Shown here: in pieces, positions 16,274-25,498 of the stretch
Layout: each line of letters opens with the position of its first letter
Position numbering within the stretch: the first letter of the stretch is position 1
Assembly (NCBI GenBank): GCA_035411585.1
Contig: DAONTI010000008.1
Span: 61,378-125,377 of the forward strand
Reading direction: 5' to 3'
DNA length: 64,000 nucleotides
DNA from: MWDV01 sp002070715
GTDB lineage: Bacteria; Verrucomicrobiota; Verrucomicrobiia; Limisphaerales; MWDV01
The notes under the pieces: model-generated
Told to the model about the DNA's origin: nothing
Database searches by the model: none
The model's input: the letters and a program-made list of their open reading frames with translations, nothing else
Made by a program: the position numbers and the translations under genes

Positions 16274-18148
16274 TTATTTCCACATTCCCGGCAGCCAAGT
16301 GGTCAGCCAAGGGAGGTAAGTAATCAGCAGCACACCAATCAGCAACACCGCCAACATCGGCAAAGCGGCGCGGGTGACTTCGCCCACGGGTTTGTCGAAG
16401 CGATACGACGCGAGGAACAGGTTCATGCCCACGGGCGGCGTCAGGTAGCCGAGTTGCAGGTTCACCAGGAAGATCACGCCCAAATGCGTCATGTCCACGC
16501 CAAACACCTGCGCCATCGGTACGAGGAGCGGCACCACCACGACAATCGCTGAATAAATGTCCATCAGGCAGCCGACCCCGAGCAGGAACACATTCACCAG
16601 CAGCAGAAACAGCCACTTCGATTTCACGGCGCCGGCGACCCAGGTCGCGCCTTGGTCCGGGATTTGGGCGTCAATGAGGAAGTGGGTAAACCCGAGGGCC
16701 ACCCCCAGGATCAACAACACGCCCCCGATCAACAGGCCGCATTCGGTGATCACCCGCGGCACGTCTTTGCCAAGCCGGAGATCGCGGTAAATAAAGGTTT
16801 CGACGCTGAACGCGTAGAGGGCCGTGATGGCCGCCGCCTCCACCGGCGTGGCCCATCCGCCGAACAAAGCCACCAGCGCGATGACGGGAATCAACAGTTC
16901 CCATTTCGCGATCCAGAACGCGCGCCCCGCCTCGGCGAGATTGAACCCCGCGCGGGTGGTTTCCCGTTTCGGGCCGCACCACACGCCCCAGGCCCCCGCC
17001 AGCAACATCAACACCAAACCCGGCAGCAAACCGCCCTTGAAAATTTCCTCCATGCTCACGCTGGCCGCACCGCTGCCGCTGGCCACGATGGCGTAAAGAA
17101 TCGGCGGCAGACAGGGGGGAAAGAGCAATCCCAGCGAACCCGCGCCGGTGATCAGCCCGAGCGAATGCCGCGGCGAGTAACCGGAGGAGACCAGGATGGG
17201 CATAAGCAGTCCGCCCAACGCGAGGATGGTCACCCCAGACGCGCCCGTGAACGACGTGAAAAACGCGCAAACGATCACCGCAATGATCGCCGGCCCGCCG
17301 CGCAAGGTGCCGAACCAGGCGTTGAACAGGCTCACGAGTCGTTGCGCCGCGCCGCCTTCCGCCAGAAAATAGCCCGCCAAGGTAAACAACGGAATACTCG
17401 GCAGGGTGGGGTTGGTGGTAAGCCGGTAATGATTCGAGGGAATGGACGCGAGCGGTTCGCCGCCGGTCCAAAGCAGAATAACCGCCGCACCTCCCAGAAT
17501 GCAAAAGATGGGCGCGCCGCAGACCGTGGCCGCCAACAGCACGAGCAGCAACGGCCAACGAAGGGATTCCGGCGCCACGGGCGACCACCACGCCGCCAGC
17601 AGCATGATCCCCGTCAACGCCAGGGCCACCGCGCGTCCCATCCAGGTGGAATCCGCATGCCACAGCAAACGCACGGCGATGATGGCGAAGCCAATGACCA
17701 GAAGCGTTTGCACGGTCCAGATCGGAATACCGTAGCCGAGCATCTTGTTCAGCCCGCGGCTCGCCACCACGAAATCGCCGGCGGCCTTGGCCAGAAAGAT
17801 GGTGATGACCGCTGCGAAGGCATTGCCAAAAATTTGCGCCCAACGGCGCGCGGCCGGGCGCAGGATTTGCGTAAGCGTGGAGAGGGAGAGCAGACGTTTG
17901 TCGCGCGCGGCCAGGGCCCCGCCCAACATGCCCACCGCCAGGACCAAATGTTGCACGAGCGGCGTGGCGGCCGGAATTCCGGAATTGAAAAACTTGCGCA
18001 GGACAATCTCGGCGCACGGCAACAAAACCATCAGAACCAGCGCAATGACCACTAAGGCGTTCTCCCCGTGGCGCAAGCGGCGGCGCCAACCGGAAGGCGG
18101 GGAGGCGGCCTGGTCGGGGCCTGGCGACAGGGAAGTGGATTCACTCAT
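16274..18148 (-). CDS. TRAP transporter fused DctQ-DctM membrane subunit
   Basis: A 624-residue polytopic protein joining both TRAP membrane subunits. Residues about 25-160 form a DctQ-like four-helix part (AEIVLRKFFNSG). The remainder is the large DctM permease, with FTGASGVTILALGG, a GSLGLLFPPCLP-type motif and a PPVGMNLFLASYRF-type motif near the C-terminus. Fused QM subunits are a known TRAP variant. The start at ATG 18148 skips 26 non-homologous residues of a longer frame. It imports a solute with the DctP protein encoded just upstream, using a sodium gradient in characterised members. Confidence 0.93.
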   Translation of the reverse strand: MSESTSLSPGPDQAASPPSGWRRRLRHGENALVVIALVLMVLLPCAEIVLRKFFNSGIPAATPLVQHLVLAVGMLGGALAARDKRLLSLSTLTQILRPAARRWAQIFGNAFAAVITIFLAKAAGDFVVASRGLNKMLGYGIPIWTVQTLLVIGFAIIAVRLLWHADSTWMGRAVALALTGIMLLAAWWSPVAPESLRWPLLLVLLAATVCGAPIFCILGGAAVILLWTGGEPLASIPSNHYRLTTNPTLPSIPLFTLAGYFLAEGGAAQRLVSLFNAWFGTLRGGPAIIAVIVCAFFTSFTGASGVTILALGGLLMPILVSSGYSPRHSLGLITGAGSLGLLFPPCLPPILYAIVASGSGAASVSMEEIFKGGLLPGLVLMLLAGAWGVWCGPKRETTRAGFNLAEAGRAFWIAKWELLIPVIALVALFGGWATPVEAAAITALYAFSVETFIYRDLRLGKDVPRVITECGLLIGGVLLILGVALGFTHFLIDAQIPDQGATWVAGAVKSKWLFLLLVNVFLLGVGCLMDIYSAIVVVVPLLVPMAQVFGVDMTHLGVIFLVNLQLGYLTPPVGMNLFLASYRFDKPVGEVTRAALPMLAVLLIGVLLITYLPWLTTWLPGMWK

Positions 18149-18270
18149 GCCAACGAAGAAGCCATGAGGCCGCGCGGGATCGGGAGCGAAAATCTTGGGG
18201 ACGGCCCCTCCCAGCTGGTTTGGCAATCTGGCAATTGGTCGGCATCAGCGAAGTCCCCGGCCGGATAAAT

Positions 18271-19437
18271 TTATTTGGCCGGTTGTTTGCGGTATTCCGC
18301 GATGGCGGCCAGCGCCTGATCAAAAATATCCGCCGGCACAATCGCCCCGCGGATGCGCGGATAAATCACTTCGGCAGTGGTGCGCCATTCGGCCTCCAGT
18401 TCCCGGGAGACCCGGGTCACTTTCAATCCGCGTTTTTCCATGGCGCGGACGGCTTCCTCGCTTTCCTTGCGGGCGTTGGCCTTGATCTCCGCTCCCGCGG
18501 CCACCGCTGCTTTCATCAAAGATTCCCGAAGGGGCGCTGGGATTCGTTCCCAGGTTTCTTTGCGTACCACGCAGGCGCCAATCAGCGGCGCCCAGTTCAG
18601 TTCGAGCATGTGCGGGGCGCGGGTATCCACCTGCCCGGCGAGGGCGAACACCGGCGGCACGGGAACGGCTTCGATTAAGCCGGTTTGCAGACCCGGCAAA
18701 ATATCGGCGGTTTCCAAGGGAACGGGGTTGAACCCGATGGATTTGTAGATTTCGACCGTATCCGGACTGCCTGCCCAGGTGAAGAGTTTCATTTTCTTCA
18801 ATTCGTCGGGCCGGCTGAACGGGTGTTTGGCAAAGAAGCGCACCCAACCGGCATCGGTCCAGAACAGCACGATGAACCCTCTTTTCTCCAGCCGTTCCTG
18901 GAGCAGCGGGCGCAATTGGTCGCCGACGTAATCCACTTCCTCCAGCGAAGAAAATCCCAAAGGGATGCTTTGCAGACCCGCCACGCCTTTTTCAATTTCC
19001 GACAGCCCAACGGCGGTGAGCATGGAAGCCTGCACCGAATTGACGGCCATCAGGTTGACCGTATCCGCTTCCCCGCCGAGTTTGCCATCTGCATACACAA
19101 TGAGGGTTACCTGGCCGTTGGACGCCTGGCGCCACGCTTCACGCAAGCCGAGCAAACTTTTGTGATACGTGCTGCCGGACGGCGCCAACGTGGCGAGTTT
19201 GATTTTGACGGCTTGGGCGGAGGCAACGCCAGGCATGAGAAACAACGCTAACAGAACAGTAAACGCGGCGAGCCATCGAAGAAGCAGCAATGTCCGCCAA
19301 GCCGGTTGTTTCGGTTGGGCGTTAGCGGAATGGGGGAACGACTCCGGATAGCCGATTGCGCCGGCGGTTGATTGAAGAGAGGCGTTCGCAATGTTCGGCG
19401 GCGCCATACGAGGAAGATGCGTGAATAACCAGGGCAT
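18271..19437 (-). CDS. dctP: TRAP transporter substrate-binding protein DctP
   Basis: A periplasmic solute-binding protein of about 388 residues. A hydrophobic signal segment (LLLLRWLAAF through VASAQA) sits unusually far in, after about 50 polar residues. The mature part starts VKIKLATLAPSGSTYHKSL, the DctP hallmark, and contains the conserved KMKLFTWAGSPDTVEIYKS region. ATG codons at 19488, 19437 and 19407 are possible. 19437 avoids overlap with tatT and is used here; 19407 would give a more normal signal peptide. Ligand unknown. Confidence 0.9.
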   Translation of the reverse strand: MPWLFTHLPRMAPPNIANASLQSTAGAIGYPESFPHSANAQPKQPAWRTLLLLRWLAAFTVLLALFLMPGVASAQAVKIKLATLAPSGSTYHKSLLGLREAWRQASNGQVTLIVYADGKLGGEADTVNLMAVNSVQASMLTAVGLSEIEKGVAGLQSIPLGFSSLEEVDYVGDQLRPLLQERLEKRGFIVLFWTDAGWVRFFAKHPFSRPDELKKMKLFTWAGSPDTVEIYKSIGFNPVPLETADILPGLQTGLIEAVPVPPVFALAGQVDTRAPHMLELNWAPLIGACVVRKETWERIPAPLRESLMKAAVAAGAEIKANARKESEEAVRAMEKRGLKVTRVSRELEAEWRTTAEVIYPRIRGAIVPADIFDQALAAIAEYRKQPAK

Positions 19438-19447
19438 GAGCAGGGAA

Positions 19448-20422
19448 TCAGTTCGAATGCGGGGATTCGGGCAGGAGGAATAATTCATCGCGTTTGGAGA
19501 GTAGCCAGCGGGCCCGACGTTGCAGGATGAGGTTCACCAAGCGGGTCTCCGGTTGCGCGTCCGGATTGATGGCGAGGGCGCGCTGCAGGCATGCCTCGAA
19601 TTGCGGGAGATCCTGTTCTTGCACACAGACCGCCTCGGCAAAAGTCACAAAGGGCCCGGCCTGCGTGTTGTTGGACAAGGCCACCGCCCGTTCGAAATGT
19701 TTGCGCGCGCGTTCTGCCGGAATACCGGGCGCGCCGGAGCGCGACATTTCATAGGTGATGAAAAAACTGTGAAGCGCGCCGTCATCAAAATTTTCATCCA
19801 ATTCAAGGGCGCGGTCCATGAGCGCTTCCATCTGCGGGATTTCGCCAATCAACGCCGGCGCATCTTTGGAAAGCGCGATGGCGGCCGCCCAGGCCGCGCC
19901 GGTCCAGTAGAGCAGTGGCACATCCTTTGGTCGCAGGGATTGAACCGCCTCCCGCGGCTGGGACGCGAGGCGGGCGGTCAAGCCGGGGTGGTTGACCTCA
20001 AGACCGCGCAACCCGTAATTCCGGGCGCGCAGGTAGAGGCGTTTGGCGCGCTCCCGCAGGGCGGTGGCGCGGGCGTAATCGGTGTCCTCGATTTCGTCAG
20101 CCTCCTGCTGCACAAAGGCATAGGCGAACTGCGTGAAGCCCTTGGCGGTAGCCAATAACAGCCCTTGGTGTTTGGGGCTTTCGGCCAGCAAACTTTCCAT
20201 CAACTTCAAGCTGAAGGGAACGGCGGCCTGAACCAGTTCAGGATCGTCCTCCGACGCAAAGGTGGTACCGCCGCCCGCCAAGGCATCCCCGAGTTTGTTG
20301 ACCGCCATTTGCCGGACAGAACAGCCGACACTCAGGCAGAGCATGGTGATCCCCAGCCAACGCAACAAGGCCGCCGCGCGTCGGATGTTACCGGCACGCG
20401 CGGGAAGGTCGGATGACGGCAT
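19448..20422 (-). CDS. TRAP transporter TatT component family lipoprotein
   Basis: A 324-residue helical protein with a lipoprotein signal (lipobox SVGC at about residue 33). The helix-turn-helix repeat pattern matches the TatT family, TPR-like periplasmic partners of certain TRAP transporters first described in Treponema pallidum. Typical segments are LLLATAKGFTQFAYAFVQ and DVPLLYWTGAAWAAAI. The ATG at 20422 is preferred to a TTG at 20431. It lies directly upstream of dctP, supporting a TatT-DctP-DctQM system. Confidence 0.88.
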   Translation of the reverse strand: MPSSDLPARAGNIRRAAALLRWLGITMLCLSVGCSVRQMAVNKLGDALAGGGTTFASEDDPELVQAAVPFSLKLMESLLAESPKHQGLLLATAKGFTQFAYAFVQQEADEIEDTDYARATALRERAKRLYLRARNYGLRGLEVNHPGLTARLASQPREAVQSLRPKDVPLLYWTGAAWAAAIALSKDAPALIGEIPQMEALMDRALELDENFDDGALHSFFITYEMSRSGAPGIPAERARKHFERAVALSNNTQAGPFVTFAEAVCVQEQDLPQFEACLQRALAINPDAQPETRLVNLILQRRARWLLSKRDELFLLPESPHSN

Positions 20423-20801
20423 GTTGATCAAAACGTATCAATCTCGTGTTTTGCCGCATGGCGCTGAACGCGCCACGGCAATGAATCGGCCCGAGTTGTA
20501 GCAGAAAACAGAGCCGAGGGCGAAATAGAAATTCCCGGTCAATGTTTTTTGTGGTTAAGGGCACCGGATGCTGGGGAGCACGACAAGGAACAGGACAGGA
20601 CCGCCTTGAGCCGGGACATCGCCCAGTGAAAAAACCGGGTGAAAAATGGGCGGTTTTCAGAAAAAAACGGCATCTGCGCTTCTTTGGTCAGGTCTGGCCC
20701 GGAGACTGCTAAAACCGTTGACGCCGGCGTAATTATTGTGGAGCCGGAAAACTCAATTAAAACACAGCTACCAACGCAGCTGAAACAGATGAAAATTGAC
20801 C
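20423..20801. other. Divergent intergenic region between tatT and pilM
   Basis: About 380 bp without a gene, feeding the TRAP operon leftward and the pilMNOPQ operon rightward. A weak plus-strand promoter candidate is TTGTGG (20736-20741) and TAAAAC (20758-20763) with a 16-bp spacer, about 38 bp before pilM. Nothing convincing was found for the leftward direction. Confidence 0.4.
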
Positions 20802-21872
20802 ATGGCGATGTCGCGACTTAGCAAACGAACCCGGGCGCGAGAACAGGTAATCGCCATTGATTTGGGCGAGCGCACCACCAAAGCGGTTCACCTGCAGCGC
20901 AAAGGCGATACGATCACCCTCGCCCGGTATGCTTTGCTGGACGCGCCCATCTACGAGAAAAAACTCTCGGTGGATTTACTCAGTGAACACCTCCGGGCGG
21001 TGTGCCAAGCGGTGGGCGCCCGAACCCGGGTGGCGTCCATTGCCTTGAGCGTGAACGATGCGCTGGTGCGCCATGTGGAGTTGCCGCTGATGCGGGTGGA
21101 GGATGTGCGCCAGGTCATCAAAAACAACGCCAAGATGTATTTGCAGCAAGACCTTCCGGGGTATGTGTTCGACTGTTTTCTGATTCCGAACCGATCGTCG
21201 GGTCAGCCGGCCGAGGAGGTCAAAGCGGGCCCCGCCCCCAAACAGAAAGTGCTGGTGGCCGGGGCGCGCAAGCAATTGGTGGAGGATGTGCAAGCGGCGG
21301 CCAAGAACGCCGGGTTGACGGTGGACCAAATCACCCCCGCCCTGGTGGGGCCGGTGAATGCCTTTGAGCTGGCCCAGCCGTCGGTTTTCGCCAAGGAGGT
21401 GGTGGCTTTAGTGGATATTGGGTTCAAAAACTCAACGATCTGTCTGGTCCTGGAGGGGGAACTCCTGCTGACCCGGGTGGTGGCCATCGGGGGGGACCGC
21501 CTGACCAGCGGTCTGGCTGAGGCGATGGGAGTCAGCTACGCCGAGGCGGAAGGCATTAAATTGGGCATGCCTGCCGAAGTTCAGGACGTTTTGCAGGACT
21601 TGATCACCCCTTTGGGACGGGAGTTGAAGGCTTCCATTGATTTTTTTGAACACCAACAGGATCGGGCCGTGGGACAGGTGTTTTTCTCCGGCGGCTCGGT
21701 GCGGTCGGAATTCATCATGCAACTGCTGCAAGGGGAGTTGATGGCGGAATGCACGGTGTGGAATCCGACCGAATTTCTGCATCACGCCCTGCCGGCGCAG
21801 CAGGTGGCGGATTTGGAACAGGTTGCGCCCCAATTGACGGTAGCGATTGGCACGGCAATCGCTTCACTCTGA
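20802..21872 (+). CDS. pilM: Type IV pilus assembly protein PilM-like
   Basis: A 356-residue actin-fold cytoplasmic protein. The N-terminal nucleotide-binding segment QVIAIDLGERTTKAVHL, the VALVDIGFKNSTICLV strand and FFSGGSVRSEFIM near the C-terminus match PilM. In type IV pilus systems PilM binds the PilN N-terminus and links the cytoplasmic ATPases to the inner-membrane PilN/PilO platform. The start is ATG 20802 (or 20808). It heads a tight operon: pilN starts 4 bp after its stop. Confidence 0.88.
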   Translation: MAMSRLSKRTRAREQVIAIDLGERTTKAVHLQRKGDTITLARYALLDAPIYEKKLSVDLLSEHLRAVCQAVGARTRVASIALSVNDALVRHVELPLMRVEDVRQVIKNNAKMYLQQDLPGYVFDCFLIPNRSSGQPAEEVKAGPAPKQKVLVAGARKQLVEDVQAAAKNAGLTVDQITPALVGPVNAFELAQPSVFAKEVVALVDIGFKNSTICLVLEGELLLTRVVAIGGDRLTSGLAEAMGVSYAEAEGIKLGMPAEVQDVLQDLITPLGRELKASIDFFEHQQDRAVGQVFFSGGSVRSEFIMQLLQGELMAECTVWNPTEFLHHALPAQQVADLEQVAPQLTVAIGTAIASL

Positions 21873-21875
21873 CTT

Positions 21876-22553
21876 ATGCCAGTTCGCATCAATTTATTGG
21901 CAGAAGCGCAAGCGCTTGAGGAATTGCGCCGGCGGGACCCGGCCAAGCGCGCGATCATGTTCGGCTTGTGCGCAGTGGCGGCGTTGTTGAGTTGGAGCCT
22001 CATGCTCTACGGCAAAACCCTCCTGCGCAAAAGCGAATTGGCCCGGTTACAGACGGAACACCAGTCGCGCACCAACGAATATAACGAGGTGCTGGCCGGC
22101 ATGGGGCGGCTTAAACAGGCCAATCTACGGCTGGCCGCCCTGCAGGAACTCACCACCAACCGCCACTTGAACGGAAACGTCCTGCAAGCCTTGCAGCAAC
22201 ACACGGTGGATGATGTGCAGCTCCTGCGGTTCAAAACGGAACAGCTTTTTCTGCGAACGGAAGGCACCAAAGCCCGCACCAACAGCAACGGGCGGGTGAC
22301 TCCCGGCAACCCCCCAACGATCACGGAGCGGATCGCCTTGATTCTGGATTGTCGGGATGGCGGCGCAAATCCGGGTGACCAAGTGAACCGCTTCAAGGAA
22401 GCCCTGGCCGAGGCGTCCTACTTCCGCCGGGTGCTGGGGCAAAACGGCGAGATCAAGCTGAGGAACCTCTCCGCGCCGCAACTCAACACGGAAACGGGCC
22501 GCCCGTTTGTACTCTTTTCTTTGGAATGCCGCTATCCGGAGGTTGTGCGATGA
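21876..22553 (+). CDS. pilN: PilN-like inner-membrane assembly protein
   Basis: A 225-residue single-pass membrane protein. The N-terminus MPVRINLLAEA carries the INLL motif by which PilN binds PilM. A TM helix (about residues 27-46) is followed by a coiled-coil segment and a periplasmic domain. It lies between pilM and pilO, overlapping the pilO ATG by 4 bp, so the two are translationally coupled. Sequence divergence is high, so the assignment rests on motif, topology and order. Confidence 0.8.
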   Translation: MPVRINLLAEAQALEELRRRDPAKRAIMFGLCAVAALLSWSLMLYGKTLLRKSELARLQTEHQSRTNEYNEVLAGMGRLKQANLRLAALQELTTNRHLNGNVLQALQQHTVDDVQLLRFKTEQLFLRTEGTKARTNSNGRVTPGNPPTITERIALILDCRDGGANPGDQVNRFKEALAEASYFRRVLGQNGEIKLRNLSAPQLNTETGRPFVLFSLECRYPEVVR

Positions 22554-23128
22554 AGAAAATGTCTCCTGCCAAGCGCCGACAAGTCCTTCTCATTCTCCTG
22601 GTGACGGGGGGGGTATTGGCGGGCTTGTGGTTCAGCCTGGTCAGTGCTCAAAACCGGGGGTTGGTCGAGTTGGATCGCAGCATCAAGGCGATGGAAGACA
22701 AGCTGCATACCACTCGCAAGACCCTGCAAGGCGCCGCACAACTCGAGACTGAATTGACGGCGGCATCCACGCAGCTTGAGCAACTTGAGGAAGACATGGC
22801 CTCCGGAGACCTCTACGCCTGGCTGATCAATCGCATTCGCGCGTTTCGTCAGACGCACCAGGTGGATATCCCCCAATTTGGCAATATCGCGGAAGGCGAG
22901 AACACGCTGCTGCCCCAATTCCCCTACCGACAAGTCACCCTCAACATCAGTGGGACGGCCTTTTATCATGATCTGGGACAGTTTGTGGCGGATTTTGAGA
23001 ACGAATTTCCGTATGCCCGCATCCAAAATCTTGAGCTGGAGCCCGCGCCCCTGCTCATGAAGGCGGATCGGGAAAGGCTGTCGTTCCGCATGGACATTAT
23101 CATGCTCGTGAAACCTTCCACCACCTGA
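22550..23128 (+). CDS. pilO: PilO-like inner-membrane assembly protein
   Basis: A 192-residue single-pass protein. A short cytoplasmic basic stretch (KKMSPAKRRQ) precedes a TM helix at about residues 12-32. A coiled coil follows, and a periplasmic ferredoxin-like domain ends with LSFRMDIIMLVKP. It pairs with PilN. The ATG at 22550 overlaps the pilN stop (ATGA), which is preferred to an upstream in-frame ATG at 22526. Assignment comes from size, topology and position. Confidence 0.8.
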   Translation: MKKMSPAKRRQVLLILLVTGGVLAGLWFSLVSAQNRGLVELDRSIKAMEDKLHTTRKTLQGAAQLETELTAASTQLEQLEEDMASGDLYAWLINRIRAFRQTHQVDIPQFGNIAEGENTLLPQFPYRQVTLNISGTAFYHDLGQFVADFENEFPYARIQNLELEPAPLLMKADRERLSFRMDIIMLVKPSTT

Positions 23129-23139
23129 ATGTCGGCGTG

Positions 23140-23592
23140 ATGAAACTTTCCGTATTCTTCCAAGCAAGCCTCCTGATGTTGGGCGGATTCGTCAGCGTGT
23201 TTGCCGGCCCGGCGGCACCGACCAATGCCACAACGGAAGCCACAACTGCCCTCCTGCGGTCCGAGTTTAAGGCACCCAAAACACCACAAGAGGGACGGGA
23301 TCCGTTTTTTCCCAGTTCAATGCGGGTTTACGGTCTTGGCACGGTTCCTGTTGCCAAAACAAATGTGGTGAAGGCAGCGGCACCTCCTCAATTGGTACTC
23401 AAAGCCCTGGCTGGGACGGGGGACCGGCGGTTCGCCACCATCAACAATCGCGTTTTTGGCGCGGGAGAAGAGGGCGAAGTCAATGCCGCGGGGAGCCGGG
23501 TGAAGCTCCGGTGCCTGGAAATACACGAAGACATGGTGTTGGTGGAAGCGGGCGGGGTGCGTCAACAGTTGCGCATGCGGCCGGGATTTTGA
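23140..23592 (+). CDS. Small periplasmic PilP/GspC-like protein
   Basis: A 150-residue exported protein with a signal sequence (residues 1-22, ending VFAG). A low-complexity Ala/Thr linker follows, then GRDPFFPSSMRVYG and a small beta domain (LVLKALAGTGDRRFATINNRVFGAGEEG) like the HR/PilP domain that links the inner-membrane platform to the secretin. The RDPF motif is typical of PilP- and GspC-like proteins. It sits between pilO and the secretin gene, where pilP belongs. ATG 23140 is preferred to GTG 23137. Confidence 0.7.
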   Translation: MKLSVFFQASLLMLGGFVSVFAGPAAPTNATTEATTALLRSEFKAPKTPQEGRDPFFPSSMRVYGLGTVPVAKTNVVKAAAPPQLVLKALAGTGDRRFATINNRVFGAGEEGEVNAAGSRVKLRCLEIHEDMVLVEAGGVRQQLRMRPGF

Positions 23593-23735
23593 GATAGCGG
23601 TGGGCGGAGGATTGTTTTCCGCCGCCCACCAGCAAGGCACAGAGCACCGTGATCAATGTCGGAACAGTGCATAGAGAAAAATAGAACAACTTTTTGTTTG
23701 GTATGATCGCAACATCACTTACAGGCCATACACAC
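23593..23735. other. Spacer with a hairpin between the PilP-like and secretin genes
   Basis: A perfect 9-bp inverted repeat, GGTGGGCGG (23599-23607) and CCGCCCACC (23622-23630), with no T-tract follows the PilP-like gene. It may be an mRNA-stabilising or weak pausing hairpin that lets the secretin be expressed at its own level. No gene is present. Confidence 0.45.
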
Positions 23736-25328
23736 ATGAAAACGAAACTCGCACTCCTCGTTATTGCCGGTCTTGTCGGGCTGCCTCTGGCTAGCTTCGC
23801 GCAAGCGCCTTCTCCCGCTGGAGAAGCATCCTCCACCGCTGTAACCGCCGCTGAGGTGGCCACGGCGCCATCGGAAGGAGACACCGTCCTGACGGCGGTC
23901 TCCATTGACGATCAGCCGCTCACCGACGCCATCAAAATCCTCGCGCGGATGGCAAACATCAATTACTTGATTGACCCGAAAGTGGCCTTTGGCACTCCCG
24001 GCCCCGACGGCAAAATCCTGCCGCAACCGAATGTCTCCATTCGGTGGGAAAAGGTCACCCCCCAGCAGGCCCTCGAAGCGTTGCTGAACAACTACAGCCT
24101 GCAACTCGTCGAAGACCCGCGAACCCACATCTACCGGATCACGATGCGTGACCCGGCCGCCCCCGATCCGCTGTTTACCAAGGTTATTCAACTGCGGTAC
24201 GCCGGCCCCAGCAATGTGCTCGCCAGCGTCCAAAGTGTCTTGGTGGACAAACGCAGCAAAGTGGTTGCGGACCCGCGGACCAGCCAGTTGGTGGTCGTGG
24301 CGACCGAGGCGGAACTGAATGGGGTGGATGAAATGTTAGCCCACCTCGATACCCCGACCAAGCAGGTGTTGATCGAGGCCAAGATTCTGGAAACCACCGT
24401 GAATCCGAAGACGATAAAGGGCGTTGACTGGACAGGCACGTTGAGCGGACAGCAGATTACCTTTGGCAATGGCATCACCACCGGGACCACTACGTCGTCA
24501 AGGCCGGGCGGCAGCAGCACCTCTTTGGAAACCCTGCTGGGCGCCGGCGGTGTCAGCTTAGACACGCGGAAAGGCTTCAGCCCCAGCACGGCCTTCCTAA
24601 ATGCGGACGGCCTGAATGTAATGCTTTCATTCCTGAACAGTTCCGACGACACCAAGGTGATTTCCGAGCCGCGGATGGTCACGTTGGACAACCAAAAAGC
24701 CACGATTGACGTGGGTCTCATGTATCCCATCGTCAACGTGCAGGCATCCACCGTGCAAACCACGGGAGGTTCGCAGATTTCCTACTCGAATCTCACGGTC
24801 AACCTGGACGTCACGCCCCGCATCACCGCGGATAACTTTGTCGAGATGAAGGTTCAACAAAGTGTGCTGCGCCTTGGACCGCAGTTCGTCAGCACGGTGG
24901 CGGATCAGGAAAACAAGGTGGATTCCTTTTTCACCCGCAAGCTGGAGACCGCCGTACTCATCCCGAGCGGAAATACCTTGGTGATGGGCGGATTGATTTC
25001 CGACGAGTTGATGAATTCCAATAAGAAAGTCCCGGTGTTGGGAGACATTCCGGTGTTGGGCTACGCCTTCCGCAGGGACAGTAAATCGCGGAATCGCGCC
25101 AACCTCATTATTTTCATCACGCCGACGATCGTACAGGATGGAGATTTCCAGCCCGCCAAATCCACGTTCCTCCAAGCCTCGGGACAGGAAGAGGTCTCAG
25201 AGGAGTGGTCGGCCTGGGATAGTGGTAAGCCGAAAGACTGGAGTAATCCGGACCATGTATCCTCCCGCCAAGCTGTGTTTAATGAGGATCTCGTCAGACC
25301 CGCAAGCGGGAATCATCCGGCACTGTAA
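23736..25328 (+). CDS. Secretin (PilQ/GspD family)
   Basis: An outer-membrane secretin of 530 residues. It has a signal peptide (ends SFAQA), an N0/STN-like domain (about 55-105, IDDQPLTDAIKILARMANIN), an N1-type domain (about 145-215) and the C-terminal secretin barrel (about 330-480) with the hallmark VPVLGDIPVLGYAFRR at about 431. The ATG at 23736 begins the signal peptide; a longer frame from 23694 is not needed. It forms the outer-membrane gate for the pilus or secretion machine whose other parts flank it. It is shorter than many PilQ/GspD. A terminator follows. Confidence 0.93.
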   Translation: MKTKLALLVIAGLVGLPLASFAQAPSPAGEASSTAVTAAEVATAPSEGDTVLTAVSIDDQPLTDAIKILARMANINYLIDPKVAFGTPGPDGKILPQPNVSIRWEKVTPQQALEALLNNYSLQLVEDPRTHIYRITMRDPAAPDPLFTKVIQLRYAGPSNVLASVQSVLVDKRSKVVADPRTSQLVVVATEAELNGVDEMLAHLDTPTKQVLIEAKILETTVNPKTIKGVDWTGTLSGQQITFGNGITTGTTTSSRPGGSSTSLETLLGAGGVSLDTRKGFSPSTAFLNADGLNVMLSFLNSSDDTKVISEPRMVTLDNQKATIDVGLMYPIVNVQASTVQTTGGSQISYSNLTVNLDVTPRITADNFVEMKVQQSVLRLGPQFVSTVADQENKVDSFFTRKLETAVLIPSGNTLVMGGLISDELMNSNKKVPVLGDIPVLGYAFRRDSKSRNRANLIIFITPTIVQDGDFQPAKSTFLQASGQEEVSEEWSAWDSGKPKDWSNPDHVSSRQAVFNEDLVRPASGNHPAL

Positions 25329-25350
25329 AATAGCCTTGCTCGCCTTCTGC

Positions 25351-25388
25351 AACGGCGCGGTGGTTGCCCCGCGCCGTTTTTGCTTTTA
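25351..25388 (+). terminator. Rho-independent terminator after the secretin gene
   Basis: A perfect 10-bp stem, AACGGCGCGG (25351-25360) and CCGCGCCGTT (25369-25378), with an 8-nt loop runs into TTTTTGCTTTT. It separates the convergent arms of the pilus/secretion locus. Confidence 0.9.
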
Positions 25389-25498
25389 GGGACCTCACCG
25401 AGAAGGTGCGGGGAAAATAACTTCTCCAAACCGCTCAACGACATTGACGGGATAGGCGTTGTTTCCAGTGGCGCAATGCCCCAGCCCGCCCTCTGAAT

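Noticed and set aside
16652..18055. 467-codon frame antisense to dctQM
   Set aside because: The minus strand reads a clear TRAP permease; this frame is Gln/His/Arg-rich noise.
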